Shown: positions 28,688 through 37,838, counted from the first letter of the stretch. The stretch: 64,000 bases of DNA from Faecalibacillus intestinalis (GCF_003024685.1 NZ_PYLQ01000006.1:62001-126000), one strand, 5' to 3'. Notes: a model not told the origin generated them from the sequence alone. Program-made: numbers and translations.

Positions 28688-28718
28688 TTTACCCTCTAGT
28701 TAGCTAGAATGATAAACT
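28688..28718 (+). promoter_or_regulatory. MerR-type promoter with 19-bp spacer and dyad
   Basis: TTTACC (28688-28693), 19-nt spacer, TAAACT (28713-28718). The spacer carries the dyad TCTAG-TTAG-CTAGA (28695-28708). MerR regulators bind such over-long spacers; autoregulation of the downstream MerR gene is expected. Confidence 0.7.
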
Positions 28719-28740
28719 AAAATTAGAGGTGATAGAATAG

Positions 28741-29064
28741 TTGTTAAAAATTAGGGAATTTTCCAAACTTTGTAAATGCAGTGTTTACACTCTTAGATAT
28801 TATGATCAAATAGGAATCTTAAAGCCTTCTATCATAGATACAAAATCAGGATATAGATTTTATGATGAAAAACAATTGAATGATTACATAGAAATAAAAG
28901 ACTTCCAATCTATAGGATTTAGTATATTAGAAATACAAAGCTTTAATTCAAAAACCAATAATGAGATATTACAAATGATTGATGAGAAAGTAGAACAGCT
29001 AGAAACAAAGTTGGAGTTATCAATATATATTAAAAAGAAATATTTTGGAGGATATGAAAAATGA
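28741..29064 (+). CDS. MerR-family regulator (short)
   Basis: 107 aa, TTG start behind AGAGGTGATAG. N-terminal winged HTH (FSKLCKCSVYTLRYYDQIGIL, GYRFYDEKQLND), then a short dimerisation helix. No C-terminal ligand domain. Stop overlaps the ATG of the lipoprotein gene by 4 nt, so it likely regulates that lipoprotein and itself through the dyad promoter upstream. Confidence 0.85.
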   Translation: MLKIREFSKLCKCSVYTLRYYDQIGILKPSIIDTKSGYRFYDEKQLNDYIEIKDFQSIGFSILEIQSFNSKTNNEILQMIDEKVEQLETKLELSIYIKKKYFGGYEK

Positions 29065-29981
29065 AAAGAGGAATAAAGTGCATAATTTTAATATGTATGA
29101 TTGCTATAATAGGTGGATGTAGTTCTAATAATAAGAAGAATAACACAAATAGTGATTTAGAAAAACAATCAAAAATTAATATAGAAGATATAGATTGGAA
29201 AGTTAAACAAGGAATTGTAGATGGTGATCGATATGCATTACTAGATTATACAAATAATACACCTTATACGATTACACATTTTGAATTAACTTTTGAAGAA
29301 AAAGATGATTTAAAAGAAGAAGATAAAGAAAAGTTTTATAAACATATAAAAGATGTAGTAAATGCAGATGATGAAGGCATGGAAGAAATAAAAAATAAAA
29401 AAATTGAATTTTATGCAAAATCTAATAGAATTGTAAATAAAAATAAAACAGTAAAAAATCAAAGAGTTTATTACTATAGTGGTATATATTATTTACAAGA
29501 TGCAAGTTATATTAATTTGGCTGATCCATCTACAGCAACTATAGAATATATAAGTAACGATAAAATACATAAAGCCTATTATGATTATAAATCAAAAGAA
29601 TATACAGAAGATGAAAAGACTGAAAAAGCTATCTATTGGACACAAGGAACATTTAAAGATAAATTACCTAAACCTAAAGCACAAGTTATTAAAAAAGATT
29701 ATATAGATAATAAGAAAAGTTTTTCTTTTGTTGCATGTGGTTTAACTAAAGATGACTATGATAGCTATGTTGATAAATGTAAGAAAATGGGTTATACAGT
29801 GGATGCAGATAATTTTGATGATTCTTATTATGCTAAAAATAGTGAAGGATATAAGATTGATATTCGTTATGATGCAGATGATTTTGAGTTAAATGTTTCA
29901 ATTTCTGCTCCTAGAACAAATAATGAAAATCAAAATACTACGGATACAACAGATGATGATCAAGAATTGGATGAAGAATAA
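29061..29981 (+). CDS. Lipoprotein with C-terminal DUF6591-like domain
   Basis: 306 aa. Signal peptide and lipobox IIGGC (Cys about residue 20), Asn/Ser/Lys linker, a first extracytoplasmic domain (about 45-180) and a second domain near the C-terminus (FVACGLTKDDYDSYVDKCKKMGYTV.. pattern, then YYAKNSEGYKIDIRYD) that looks like the DUF6591 repeat found in Firmicute lipoproteins. Acidic tail. Function unknown. Confidence 0.7.
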   Translation: MKRGIKCIILICMIAIIGGCSSNNKKNNTNSDLEKQSKINIEDIDWKVKQGIVDGDRYALLDYTNNTPYTITHFELTFEEKDDLKEEDKEKFYKHIKDVVNADDEGMEEIKNKKIEFYAKSNRIVNKNKTVKNQRVYYYSGIYYLQDASYINLADPSTATIEYISNDKIHKAYYDYKSKEYTEDEKTEKAIYWTQGTFKDKLPKPKAQVIKKDYIDNKKSFSFVACGLTKDDYDSYVDKCKKMGYTVDADNFDDSYYAKNSEGYKIDIRYDADDFELNVSISAPRTNNENQNTTDTTDDDQELDEE

Positions 29982-29990
29982 TAATAGAGA

Positions 29991-30018
29991 ATAAACGCAG
30001 AAATTTTTCTGCGTTTAT
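29991..30018 (+). terminator. Hairpin terminator
   Basis: 13-bp perfect stem ATAAACGCAGAAA/TTTCTGCGTTTAT with a 2-nt loop; only a poor T tail follows. Confidence 0.6.
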
Positions 30019-30096
30019 TAGTGTTACAGCATTAAGTAATTCGACAAAATATAGTATAATATTACAAAGGTATTATTTTTAATAGGAGGAAAACAT

Positions 30097-30744
30097 ATGG
30101 ATAAAAAAAGAAAAAAGGGGAAAGAAAAGGTAAATATTGTAAAGTTAATTAACAATATTATTGAAAGTAAAATTGCTACAATTTTATTTTTATTTATAGT
30201 TGCTGTTATTTGTGTAAAACTTGCTATTTTACCTGCATACAATAAGTATTTTGGAGGGGAAACGACCATAATAACAAAATCAACGTTGACCGATGTAATT
30301 AAAACAAGTCAAATTTCAACATATCAAATGACTTATAATGGGGTAGCTAAAAAAGTAAAAAAAGGTGAAAAAAAAGCGGCATATCTTGTTAATTACGAAG
30401 CAAATATTAAAGCAGGCGTAGATATGAGGAAAATTGAAATAATGAGTATCGAGGATAACAAGATTTCGATTAAATTACCTGCAATTGAAATAGAGGAACC
30501 CAATGTTGATATGCAAAAATTGGATTACATTTTCTATGATAAATCAGAAGATAAAGAAGGGGTAACAAATGAAGCATATAAATTAGCAGTGAATGATGCT
30601 AAGACGGAAACTAAAAACAACAAGGCTATAAAAAAACTTGCAGAAGATAATTTAAAAAGGCTTTTAAAAGCTTTGATAGATCCTCTAATTGAAGAAAATG
30701 GAAATAAATATACATATGATTGGAGTGTTGAAAATGAAAAATAA
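30097..30744 (+). CDS. DUF4230-like membrane-anchored protein (first of pair)
   Basis: 215 aa. Basic N-terminus, one membrane helix (IATILFLFIVAVICVKLAILP), then an exported domain of the DUF4230 kind (STLTDVIKTSQISTYQMTYNG, YEANIKAGVDMRKIEI, KISIKLPAIEIEEPNVD, LKRLLKALIDPLIEE). AGGAGG ribosome site. Overlaps the next, related gene by 11 nt. Function of the family is unknown. Confidence 0.75.
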   Translation: MDKKRKKGKEKVNIVKLINNIIESKIATILFLFIVAVICVKLAILPAYNKYFGGETTIITKSTLTDVIKTSQISTYQMTYNGVAKKVKKGEKKAAYLVNYEANIKAGVDMRKIEIMSIEDNKISIKLPAIEIEEPNVDMQKLDYIFYDKSEDKEGVTNEAYKLAVNDAKTETKNNKAIKKLAEDNLKRLLKALIDPLIEENGNKYTYDWSVENEK

Positions 30745-31345
30745 GAATCTATGGGTTTTTGGTATTATCATTTTAGTACTTTGTTTTGGAGCAGGAATAC
30801 TTATTAGACACTCTAATGAAAATGAAAAAAAGGATATTATACCTACGGTTAATAAATTGAGAGGAATTGCAGATTTAGCAACAATTGAAACAACGTATCA
30901 TAATGTTGCAAAATATGATAATCCAGGGACAGCATTTTTGTTTTTGAAAAATAATAAAAAATTATGGATTGAATATGAAGGAACTGTAAAAATTGGAACG
31001 GATATCTCACAATTGCAAATGGAGATGGATGGCAACAAAATAAAAGTTACAATGCCTCATTCTAAAATATTACGAAAAGGAATAAGTATTAATGCGGATT
31101 CATTGGATAAAGATCATTATTATTCTGATAAAGAGGGATTATTTGTCAGTGATATCACTTTTGAAGATGAAAAGAAAGCATATAGTAAAGCAAATGAATC
31201 AATGAAAAAAGAAACAAAGAAGAATAAAATATTATTTGTACAAGCTGATGAAAGAGCAGAAGAATTGATAAAAAGTTATATTAATAATGTTGGAAAAATT
31301 AATAATAAAAAATATACTGTTACTTTTGAATATACAAATGATTAA
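30734..31345 (+). CDS. DUF4230-like membrane-anchored protein (second of pair)
   Basis: 203 aa; start at the ATG behind GGAGTGTTGAAA, overlapping the preceding stop. Same plan: one helix (LWVFGIIILVLCFGAGILI), then a DUF4230-like domain (TVNKLRGIADLATIETTYHNVAKYD, YEGTVKIGTDISQLQME, KIKVTMPHSKIL). The two proteins are diverged tandem duplicates and may form a hetero-oligomer at the cell surface; that is inference. Confidence 0.72.
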   Translation: MKNKNLWVFGIIILVLCFGAGILIRHSNENEKKDIIPTVNKLRGIADLATIETTYHNVAKYDNPGTAFLFLKNNKKLWIEYEGTVKIGTDISQLQMEMDGNKIKVTMPHSKILRKGISINADSLDKDHYYSDKEGLFVSDITFEDEKKAYSKANESMKKETKKNKILFVQADERAEELIKSYINNVGKINNKKYTVTFEYTND

Positions 31346-31355
31346 ATTTTGAACA

Positions 31356-31385
31356 GGTAAGAATTATTATATTCTTACCCGTTTT
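31356..31385 (+). terminator. Intrinsic terminator
   Basis: GGTAAGAAT/ATTCTTACC stem with a 6-nt loop, then CGTTTT. Confidence 0.65.
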
Positions 31386-31405
31386 ATTTCATGAGGAGAA
31401 ATGAT

Positions 31406-32824
31406 ATGTTATTTAAAAATAAAGAATTACAAAGTAATTTTGATATAGGAAAAGATTTATCTAATGAACAAGCAAATATTAATTGTTTAGCTGAAGAAAT
31501 AATAAGAATAACAGAGAAGATATATAATATAGAAGGAAAAATTGTTTGTAGACATAGGGATCAAAATAATAGGGAAGTTTTTGTTGATAGAGTGAGTATT
31601 GATGAAGCTACTTGGGATAGAGGAAAAGAAGAAATAAAGCAAATACTTGTAAGAAATGATAAAAGTAGATTTGCTTTAAATAATAGATTAAAGGTTTTTG
31701 GTGTTTATGAACCTAGTGAGTCATTAGAATATAAAAAGTATTTACAAGTGCTTTATTTCTTTTATATAATGAATTATTTTATTTTTCCTAAAGAAAATAT
31801 ATTTAAAAGTCTTTCATTAGAAAATGTAGATTATAAAAAAAGTTATGAGGAAGGTGCTTTAAAAGGAAATCATTTATCATTTATTGTTTTAAATTTATTT
31901 GATGATGAAGAAGCATTTTATTATTTTTGTAATACTAATAACGAATTTAATAACATATCATATCAAATTGAAAAATTGATTGAAAATATGGCATATAAAA
32001 GATTTGATTTAGCTAGTAACGATAAATTAGAAAGTATTATAGAAAACATTATTTATGAAAATCAAATAGAAGTAAAAGGATATAATGTTAATCCAATTAT
32101 TCAATTAGTAGAACATTGTAATCAATATAATCGATTAGTTTATAGTGTTGATCTTTTAAATAATCTTGATAATAATTTTCAAGAGTTATTTTATACAGAA
32201 GAATTTGAGATATTGCCACCTGATATTTGGAAGAATATGCATATTTCATTAGAAGATTTAAATGAATTTTTAATGAGTGATGACTTATTCTATTTTTGTA
32301 AACAAACAATTGGAAAAATAGAAAGTAAACAAAGACATAATTTTTTAAATAGTAATGCTGTTAAATTTCTAAGGAATGCTATTGAGTATGATAAACAATG
32401 GATTGATACATTTGATGAAAATGAAGGATTATATATAGAAAAGATAGATGATAAATATACTATTTATCCTTTAAAAGTTGCTATTTTTCTAAGAACATAT
32501 GATGAATTAACAAATAAAAGAAAAGTAAAGATATTAAGTGGAAATAAAAAGTCTCAATTATTAAAATCACTTTTAACGAATAATAATGATCCATTTCCAC
32601 AATCATTACCAATGCAAATATTTAGTCTAGTTTGTCATTTTCAATATGACAATATTACAAAAGAAATACCATTTGGATTTTATAATTATACAACGTTATT
32701 AAGTGAACGACTATTTTGTACAATAATGATTAAAACAACGGAAACATATAATTTTGATATGAATATCAAATACTTAAATACTCTATATGATGATTTATGT
32801 GATTTAGTAGAAGTATTAAAATAA
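31406..32824 (+). CDS. Unrecognised 472-aa protein
   Basis: Start at the ATG behind GAGGAG (MLFKNKELQSNFD). Soluble, strongly acidic/aromatic, rich in Asn, Tyr and Phe; no signal peptide or membrane helix. No motif I can name. The middle part is helical with repeats of the form FYxFCxxTN. It stands alone with its own terminator upstream, in an AT-rich accessory stretch surrounded by remnants and a toxin locus, so recent acquisition is plausible. Confidence 0.65.
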   Translation: MLFKNKELQSNFDIGKDLSNEQANINCLAEEIIRITEKIYNIEGKIVCRHRDQNNREVFVDRVSIDEATWDRGKEEIKQILVRNDKSRFALNNRLKVFGVYEPSESLEYKKYLQVLYFFYIMNYFIFPKENIFKSLSLENVDYKKSYEEGALKGNHLSFIVLNLFDDEEAFYYFCNTNNEFNNISYQIEKLIENMAYKRFDLASNDKLESIIENIIYENQIEVKGYNVNPIIQLVEHCNQYNRLVYSVDLLNNLDNNFQELFYTEEFEILPPDIWKNMHISLEDLNEFLMSDDLFYFCKQTIGKIESKQRHNFLNSNAVKFLRNAIEYDKQWIDTFDENEGLYIEKIDDKYTIYPLKVAIFLRTYDELTNKRKVKILSGNKKSQLLKSLLTNNNDPFPQSLPMQIFSLVCHFQYDNITKEIPFGFYNYTTLLSERLFCTIMIKTTETYNFDMNIKYLNTLYDDLCDLVEVLK

Positions 32825-33061
32825 TTGTTGTTAAATATTAATATCCTTTTTCTTGGATAATTGATATTAAATTTCTTATATTTTAGATATAAAAGAGAAA
32901 GTGATAATTAGTCAGTAAAACTAAAGAGAAGAGCAAAAATAGAAATTCAATTTTTAAAGGAGTTATATGAAATAAAGGATAAATTTTTTGATAAAGTAAT
33001 TTCTGAAAGAAAAAATAAAAATTTAAGCGAATGTACAATAACTTGTGTACTACACGCAAAG
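32825..33061. other. Intergenic region with an ORF remnant
   Basis: A frame is open from 32912 to 33160 without any start codon (contains FLKELYEIKDKFFDKVISER and SECTITCVLH); it runs into the antisense RNA gene and is probably a decayed gene end. Upstream, an imperfect AT-rich hairpin around TATTAATATCC/GGATAATTGATATT (about 32834-32872) may terminate the 472-aa gene. Confidence 0.4.
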
Positions 33062-33144
33062 TATGGTATACTTTATTTGCAAGTCGGAGAACAATTGCAT
33101 CAAAACGAAAAGGTAAGGATTGGTGGATCCTTACCTTTTCTAAC
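33062..33144 (+). ncRNA. Antitoxin antisense RNA (RNAII-like) of a par-type type I TA locus
   Basis: Extended -10 TGGTATACT (TATACT 33067-33072); RNA should start near 33079 and end after a perfect 13-bp stem AAAAGGTAAGGAT/ATCCTTACCTTTT (33108-33120/33127-33139), about 65 nt. Its 5' part AAGTCGGAgAACAATT (33081-33096) repeats AAGTCGGAaAACAATT (33245-33260), the plus-strand sequence over the toxin start codon, so the RNA can pair with the toxin mRNA there and again across the shared terminator, as RNAII of pAD1 par does with RNAI. Confidence 0.75.
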
Positions 33145-33171
33145 TTTTAGAGTGGTCTAACACTAGGCTAG

Positions 33172-33258
33172 TTATCGCTTAAATCTTTTGTCTAACCATT
33201 TGCATATGTAATAAACTAACACACCTGCCACGACGGATACTACTAAGTCGGAAAACAA
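33172..33258 (-). CDS. 28-residue Fst-like membrane toxin
   Basis: TTG start 9 nt behind AGGAGG. The peptide begins MFSDLVVSVVAGVLVYYICK and ends WLDKRFKR: one membrane helix followed by the W-L-x-x-R and basic tail typical of Fst/PepA1/Ldr-type type I toxins. The mRNA should start near 33291 (extended -10 TGATATAAT on the minus strand), run through a 7-bp hairpin CCTCCTT/AAGGAGG that hides the ribosome site, and end at the terminator shared with the antisense RNA. Every part of the pAD1 par plan is present. Toxicity itself is inferred. Confidence 0.75.
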   Translation of the reverse strand: MFSDLVVSVVAGVLVYYICKWLDKRFKR

Positions 33259-33267
33259 TTAACATCA

Positions 33268-33306
33268 CCTCCTTTCAAGGAGGACGATAACAAAATAATT
33301 ATATCA
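33268..33306 (-). promoter_or_regulatory. Toxin promoter and ribosome-site-sequestering hairpin
   Basis: Minus strand: extended -10 TGATATAAT (33306-33298) with a weak -35; then CCTCCTT-GA-AAGGAGG (33283-33268), a perfect 7-bp hairpin whose 3' arm is the toxin Shine-Dalgarno sequence. This resembles the upstream helix that restrains fst translation. Confidence 0.7.
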
Positions 33307-33476
33307 AATTATGTCAAAAAAGTATGGCTGAACAGTAAAATAAATGGATAAAAATAGTATTTTATAAACTTATAATTAGGGCTTTCTTTTTGTGATTTAT
33401 TAATTACTTTACAAATTTGCTAATGTTGTATGTCATATTAGCAAGAATGTAAAGCTTAAATCTATCTTGACATGAA

Positions 33477-33507
33477 CTTGGCTTTAGTGGTTACAATGTA
33501 TATAGGT
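33477..33507 (+). promoter_or_regulatory. Promoter of the ferredoxin-type AKR, 19-bp spacer
   Basis: TTGACA (33477-33482), 19 nt, TACAAT (33502-33507). The long spacer suggests a MerR-family activator; the spacer's CTTTAGTGGTTA resembles CTATAGTGTTA in the promoter of the MerR gene at 53638. Confidence 0.55.
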
Positions 33508-33528
33508 TAATTTAGGGAGGAAAAAGAA

Positions 33529-34647
33529 ATGGAATATAGTAAAATTGATAAACTTGGTGTTAATCCATCACTATTAGGTTTTGGATGCATGCGTTTTCCT
33601 AAAAAGGAAGATGGCACTATTGATGAGGTAGAAGCAGAAAGAATGTTAGATCATGCTATTGAAAGTGGTGTGACTTATATTGATACAGCTTATCCTTATC
33701 ATGATGGTGAAAGCGAACCATTTGTAGGTAGAGTTTTAAAGAAATATAAAAGAGAAGATTTTTATCTTGCGACAAAGTTACCAATGTTTAAAATTGATTC
33801 ATTGGAACAAGCAAAAGAAATCTTTGAAGAACAAATGAAAAGACTTGATGTCGATTATGTTGATTTCTATTTATTACATGCTTTAAATAAAGATACATGG
33901 AAAAAAGTTATTGATTTAAATATCATTCCTTATTGTGAAGAATTAAAGAAACAAGGAAGAATTAAAAACTTTGGTTTTTCATTCCATGATGATTATGAAG
34001 TATTTGAAGAAATTATTAATTATCGTGATTGGGATTTCTGTCAAATACAATTAAATTATATTGATACAGATATCCAAGCAGGAATGAAAGGTTATAAACT
34101 TACAGAAGAAAAGAATGTACCATTAGTTATTATGGAACCTATTAAAGGCGGAGCTCTTGCTAGCCTTTCAAATGATATTGAACAAGTTTTTACTGACTAT
34201 AATCCAAATGTCAGCATTTCAAGTTGGGCTTTACGTTTTGTGGCTTCACTTCCAAATGTTAAAGTTGTTTTAAGTGGTATGTCAACTTATGATCAAGTAG
34301 AAGATAATCTTGCTACTTTTAAAGAATTTAAACTATTAGATCAAGATGAAGAAAAACTTGTAGAAAAAGTAGCTAATATGATTAAAGCAAAAACTAAAAA
34401 TGGATGTACAGGATGTCGTTATTGTATGCCTTGTCCATTTGGAATTGATATTCCAGGTAACTTCAAGTTATGGAATGAATATGGTATGTTAGGTCTTAAA
34501 GATACAGCTAAAAGACGTTATACAAATCTAGGAGATGCACAAGCCGAATTTTGTAAGAAATGTGGTAAATGTGAAAAACTTTGTCCACAATCTATTAAAA
34601 TCAGAGAAGATTTACAACGTGTCGTTCAAGATATTAAGAACTTATAA
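33529..34647 (+). CDS. Aldo/keto reductase with C-terminal 4Fe-4S ferredoxin domain
   Basis: 372 aa. AKR barrel with YIDTAYPYHDGESE (Asp, Tyr), ATKLPM (Lys) and YLLHAL (His). From about residue 283 two cysteine clusters, CTGCRYCMPCP and CKKCGKCEKLCP, as in two-cluster ferredoxins. Such fusions are common in anaerobes and are taken to transfer electrons to a carbonyl; substrate unknown. GGGAGG ribosome site. Confidence 0.9.
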   Translation: MEYSKIDKLGVNPSLLGFGCMRFPKKEDGTIDEVEAERMLDHAIESGVTYIDTAYPYHDGESEPFVGRVLKKYKREDFYLATKLPMFKIDSLEQAKEIFEEQMKRLDVDYVDFYLLHALNKDTWKKVIDLNIIPYCEELKKQGRIKNFGFSFHDDYEVFEEIINYRDWDFCQIQLNYIDTDIQAGMKGYKLTEEKNVPLVIMEPIKGGALASLSNDIEQVFTDYNPNVSISSWALRFVASLPNVKVVLSGMSTYDQVEDNLATFKEFKLLDQDEEKLVEKVANMIKAKTKNGCTGCRYCMPCPFGIDIPGNFKLWNEYGMLGLKDTAKRRYTNLGDAQAEFCKKCGKCEKLCPQSIKIREDLQRVVQDIKNL

Positions 34648-34651
34648 GAGA

Positions 34652-34677
34652 ATGGCGTTATGTCATTCTTTTTTTTG
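34652..34677 (+). terminator. Intrinsic terminator
   Basis: GAATGGC...GTCATTC stem (one G-T pair) followed by eight Ts. Confidence 0.75.
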
Positions 34678-34765
34678 TATTATGTTTTAGTAAAATAAAT
34701 AGTGATATGTATGGTATGATGTATTTATAGATAAAAGTGAAACAGTATATACGAGGAGACAACTT

Positions 34766-35359
34766 ATGAAGATAAAATATATGGGGAAATTAGATCCAGA
34801 AACTAATCCACTTCCAACAAATAAGCTTAAAGAAGGGGCTATTCGATTTAATGAGCCAACGGATAGAAAAAAACAGAATATACAAACAAGTATTGTTACT
34901 TTTATTATTATATGTATTATGTTTGTACCAGAATATTTAAATGTTCTTTTTAGAGATGTTGATTCTATGGATTTATCAAATCTTTTTAGCTATTTTATAC
35001 TCGCAAATATTTTATTAGTTCTTTCAAAACTATGTCAGTTTTATTTCTATAAAGAAATTTATATGTTTAAAATACCACGTGTTGGTTTTGCAGGAGTATA
35101 TACAACAGAGTTTACAAAGAAAAAATATATAGCTATCAATCTTATTCCTGATATTTTATTTGGTTTAGTTCCTTATTATATTTCATTAACAAAATGTAAG
35201 TTTTTTTTAGGAATGGCCGCTATGTTTGTTGTTGCAAATTCAGCAGTAGATTTCATGAATGTATATCATGCATTTGTAGAAATGCCACCGGGTTCAAAAA
35301 CATTCTTATATCAGTTCAATAATTATTGGTATTTACCAAAAAAAGATAATAATAACTAG
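34766..35359 (+). CDS. DUF3267-like membrane protein lacking the zincin motif
   Basis: 197 aa, about four membrane helices. The C-terminal NSAVDFMNVYHAFVEMPPGS matches the conserved end of DUF3267 putative membrane zincins, with its Asp ligand, but the expected HExxH helix is absent (LLVLSKLCQFYF occupies that place). Probably a non-catalytic member. Family assignment by eye; moderate. Confidence 0.55.
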   Translation: MKIKYMGKLDPETNPLPTNKLKEGAIRFNEPTDRKKQNIQTSIVTFIIICIMFVPEYLNVLFRDVDSMDLSNLFSYFILANILLVLSKLCQFYFYKEIYMFKIPRVGFAGVYTTEFTKKKYIAINLIPDILFGLVPYYISLTKCKFFLGMAAMFVVANSAVDFMNVYHAFVEMPPGSKTFLYQFNNYWYLPKKDNNN

Positions 35360-35368
35360 GGCGAGGGA

Positions 35369-35391
35369 AACAGTATGATACTGTTTCTTTT
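35369..35391 (+). terminator. Intrinsic terminator
   Basis: AAACAGTAT/ATACTGTTT stem followed by a T run. Confidence 0.8.
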
Positions 35392-35517
35392 TTATATGAA
35401 ATATGATGGAATAGAGTTGAATCTTTAAGATATCATAATATAAAATTAAATTATTAAAGAACTTACACAAAGATTACAAATGAAGAAAGTATATTAAAGA
35501 TGAAGGGAGGTATTGTT

Positions 35518-36186
35518 ATGAAGATACTACTTGCTGAAGATCATGATAATTTAAGAGAAATAATAGAAGATTATTTGGTTGTTCATGGGTATGTTGTGGA
35601 AAGTTTTGATAATGGAGAAGATGCTTACTATAGCTTTTTAACTGAAAGTTATGATCTTGTTTTATTGGATGTGATGATGCCTAAGATGGATGGTTTTACA
35701 TTATGTAAAAAGATACGTGAAAAAGAAGAAATACCAATTCTTTTTATTACGGCTAAGGTACAAGAAGTTGATCAGTTAAAAGGATATGAATTAGGTTGTG
35801 ATGATTATATTATTAAACCTTTTTCATTACCGGTATTACTTGCTAAATGTAAAGCTATTACAAACAGAAAACATTATCAATTTTTAGAAAAAGGTATATT
35901 AAAGTTAAATACAAGAGAAAAACAAGCATATCTTAATAATCAAAATTTGAATTTAAAAATAATAGATTATAAAATATTAGAATATTTTATAAAAAATCCC
36001 AATATGATCTTATCTAGAGAACAGATTTTATTAAAAGTGTGGGGATTTGATTATAAAGGACAGGAAAGAAGTGTTGATACACATATTAAAATATTAAGAA
36101 AAGCCTTGGGACCTTATCAAAAGGGAATAAAGACAGTGATTAAACAAGGTTATTGTTTTGAAACGAAGGTGTTTGAAAATGGTTGA
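35518..36186 (+). CDS. OmpR/PhoB-type response regulator
   Basis: 222 aa; start at the ATG behind GGGAGG (MKILLAEDHDN). Receiver with phospho-acceptor Asp in LVLLDVMMPKMDG, the conserved Thr (FITAK) and Lys (IIKPF); C-terminal winged helix (SREQILLKVWGFDYKGQERSVDTHIKILRKAL). Overlaps the kinase start by 8 nt. Confidence 0.95.
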   Translation: MKILLAEDHDNLREIIEDYLVVHGYVVESFDNGEDAYYSFLTESYDLVLLDVMMPKMDGFTLCKKIREKEEIPILFITAKVQEVDQLKGYELGCDDYIIKPFSLPVLLAKCKAITNRKHYQFLEKGILKLNTREKQAYLNNQNLNLKIIDYKILEYFIKNPNMILSREQILLKVWGFDYKGQERSVDTHIKILRKALGPYQKGIKTVIKQGYCFETKVFENG

Positions 36187-37747
36187 TTTTTTAAGAGCGT
36201 TAAGTATTGTTTTATTATTAGGCATGTTTTATCTTGCCTTTAAAAATAAGAAACTTAAAAGATTTTTATTAATTGAAAGTGTGTTAATTATTATTTTTAT
36301 TATAGGTAGGCAGATGTACACGAGTAATCTTAATACAATGGATACCGTTATGTGGTCACTAGCAAGTGATGTTACGAATCAAATGATAACGCAAAGTGAT
36401 AAAAATATTGAAAATAATATGCATGATATACTATCTACTATTTATGATGGTAATGGGTTTGATATTAAACAAAATATAGCTTTTGAATATAAAGTAAAAA
36501 ATAAATATGAATTTAATAATAAAAACTTTATTATCTTTTTTAAAGATAGTGCAAATGAAAAATATACTTTTTTTAATCTAGAAAATTCTTTTAATAAAAG
36601 AGAGATCAATAATTTATTAGACTTTTATAATCAAAATCAAGTTGGTTGTACTATAAAAAAGATGAGTTTTCATTCAAAAGATAATCAATACGTCATAGAT
36701 CAAATTATCTTTTATGATGAAAATAGTCATACGACTTATAAACTTGGTAACTCACAAGGAACAATGAATTATTATTCATGGTATAAATATAAAAATAAAA
36801 AAGCAAGTGATCAAAATAGACTTGGTGATTTTGAATTAATGTTTTTTAATTCAAAGCAAACACTAGAAAAGAATCCAAAAGAAAAAGATATTAAAGTAGA
36901 ACAAGAAACATGTGATATTTCTTCTGATAAGTCAAAGATATATGTTCATTATGTAAATAAAGAAAATAATATAAAACTAAATATGTTTATTGATACATCC
37001 AATATTGTTTTAGATAGTTTAAAAGATAGATTTATTTTAATGTTTAGTTTTGTACAAATTATTCTAGCATGTATTTATTTTATATATACGTATCTTGAAA
37101 ATGAAAGAGAAGAATTAAATAAAACAAGAAACTTATTTATTAATGCAATGGCTCATGAAATGAAAACGCCTAATGCAGTTATTTTAAATAGTTCAGAAAT
37201 GTTGATAGAAAATGTTAATCCTGAAAAACAACATAAATACTTAAGAATGATCGAAGATGAATCTAAGCATATGAATAATCTTTTAAATCAAATGTTGATA
37301 TATACAAGAACGACAAATTCTTATCAATTACATAAACAAAATCATAATCTTTCGACAATGATTGAAGAAGTATTAAAACATTATGATTTAGAATCAAAAG
37401 TCATTACAATTGATATTGATTCTAAAATCAATATTTCATGTGATCAACAATTGATGATGATTGTCTTTGACAATCTAATCAACAATGCTTTTAAATATGC
37501 AAATCAAAAAATAAGTATTGTTTATAAACAAGAAAAAATAATTATAAGTAACGATGGATCAAAAATAGAAAATAAAGATATTAATCATATATTTGAACCT
37601 CTCTATAAAGCAGATGTATCCAGAAATGATACAAATTCTACAGGAATGGGATTAGCGATTGTTAGAAATATTTTAGATTTACACAACTATACTTGTAAAG
37701 TTGTACAAGACGAAGAAGTTCATTTTATCATAGAGATGAATAAGTAA
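36179..37747 (+). CDS. Sensor histidine kinase
   Basis: 522 aa; ATG behind CGAAGGTG, overlapping the regulator gene. Two membrane helices (about 1-60 region and about 283-303) enclose an extracytoplasmic sensor of roughly 230 residues without recognised fold. HisKA H-box MAHEMKTPNAVI, N-box FDNLINNAFKYA, G-box STGMGLAIVRNIL. Cognate partner of the upstream response regulator. The ECF sigma genes follow after a terminator. Confidence 0.92.
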   Translation: MVDFLRALSIVLLLGMFYLAFKNKKLKRFLLIESVLIIIFIIGRQMYTSNLNTMDTVMWSLASDVTNQMITQSDKNIENNMHDILSTIYDGNGFDIKQNIAFEYKVKNKYEFNNKNFIIFFKDSANEKYTFFNLENSFNKREINNLLDFYNQNQVGCTIKKMSFHSKDNQYVIDQIIFYDENSHTTYKLGNSQGTMNYYSWYKYKNKKASDQNRLGDFELMFFNSKQTLEKNPKEKDIKVEQETCDISSDKSKIYVHYVNKENNIKLNMFIDTSNIVLDSLKDRFILMFSFVQIILACIYFIYTYLENEREELNKTRNLFINAMAHEMKTPNAVILNSSEMLIENVNPEKQHKYLRMIEDESKHMNNLLNQMLIYTRTTNSYQLHKQNHNLSTMIEEVLKHYDLESKVITIDIDSKINISCDQQLMMIVFDNLINNAFKYANQKISIVYKQEKIIISNDGSKIENKDINHIFEPLYKADVSRNDTNSTGMGLAIVRNILDLHNYTCKVVQDEEVHFIIEMNK

Positions 37748-37838
37748 TAAAAAGTTTATGTAGAAATACATAGACTTTTTGTTACCTTTTTTCTATATAA
37801 AACGTATTATAAGTGAAAGAGCTCTTGAGGAGGCAGTT

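Noticed and set aside
32912-33160. 83-codon open frame before the toxin locus as a real gene
   Set aside because: No start codon or ribosome site, and it runs through the antisense RNA promoter and terminator.
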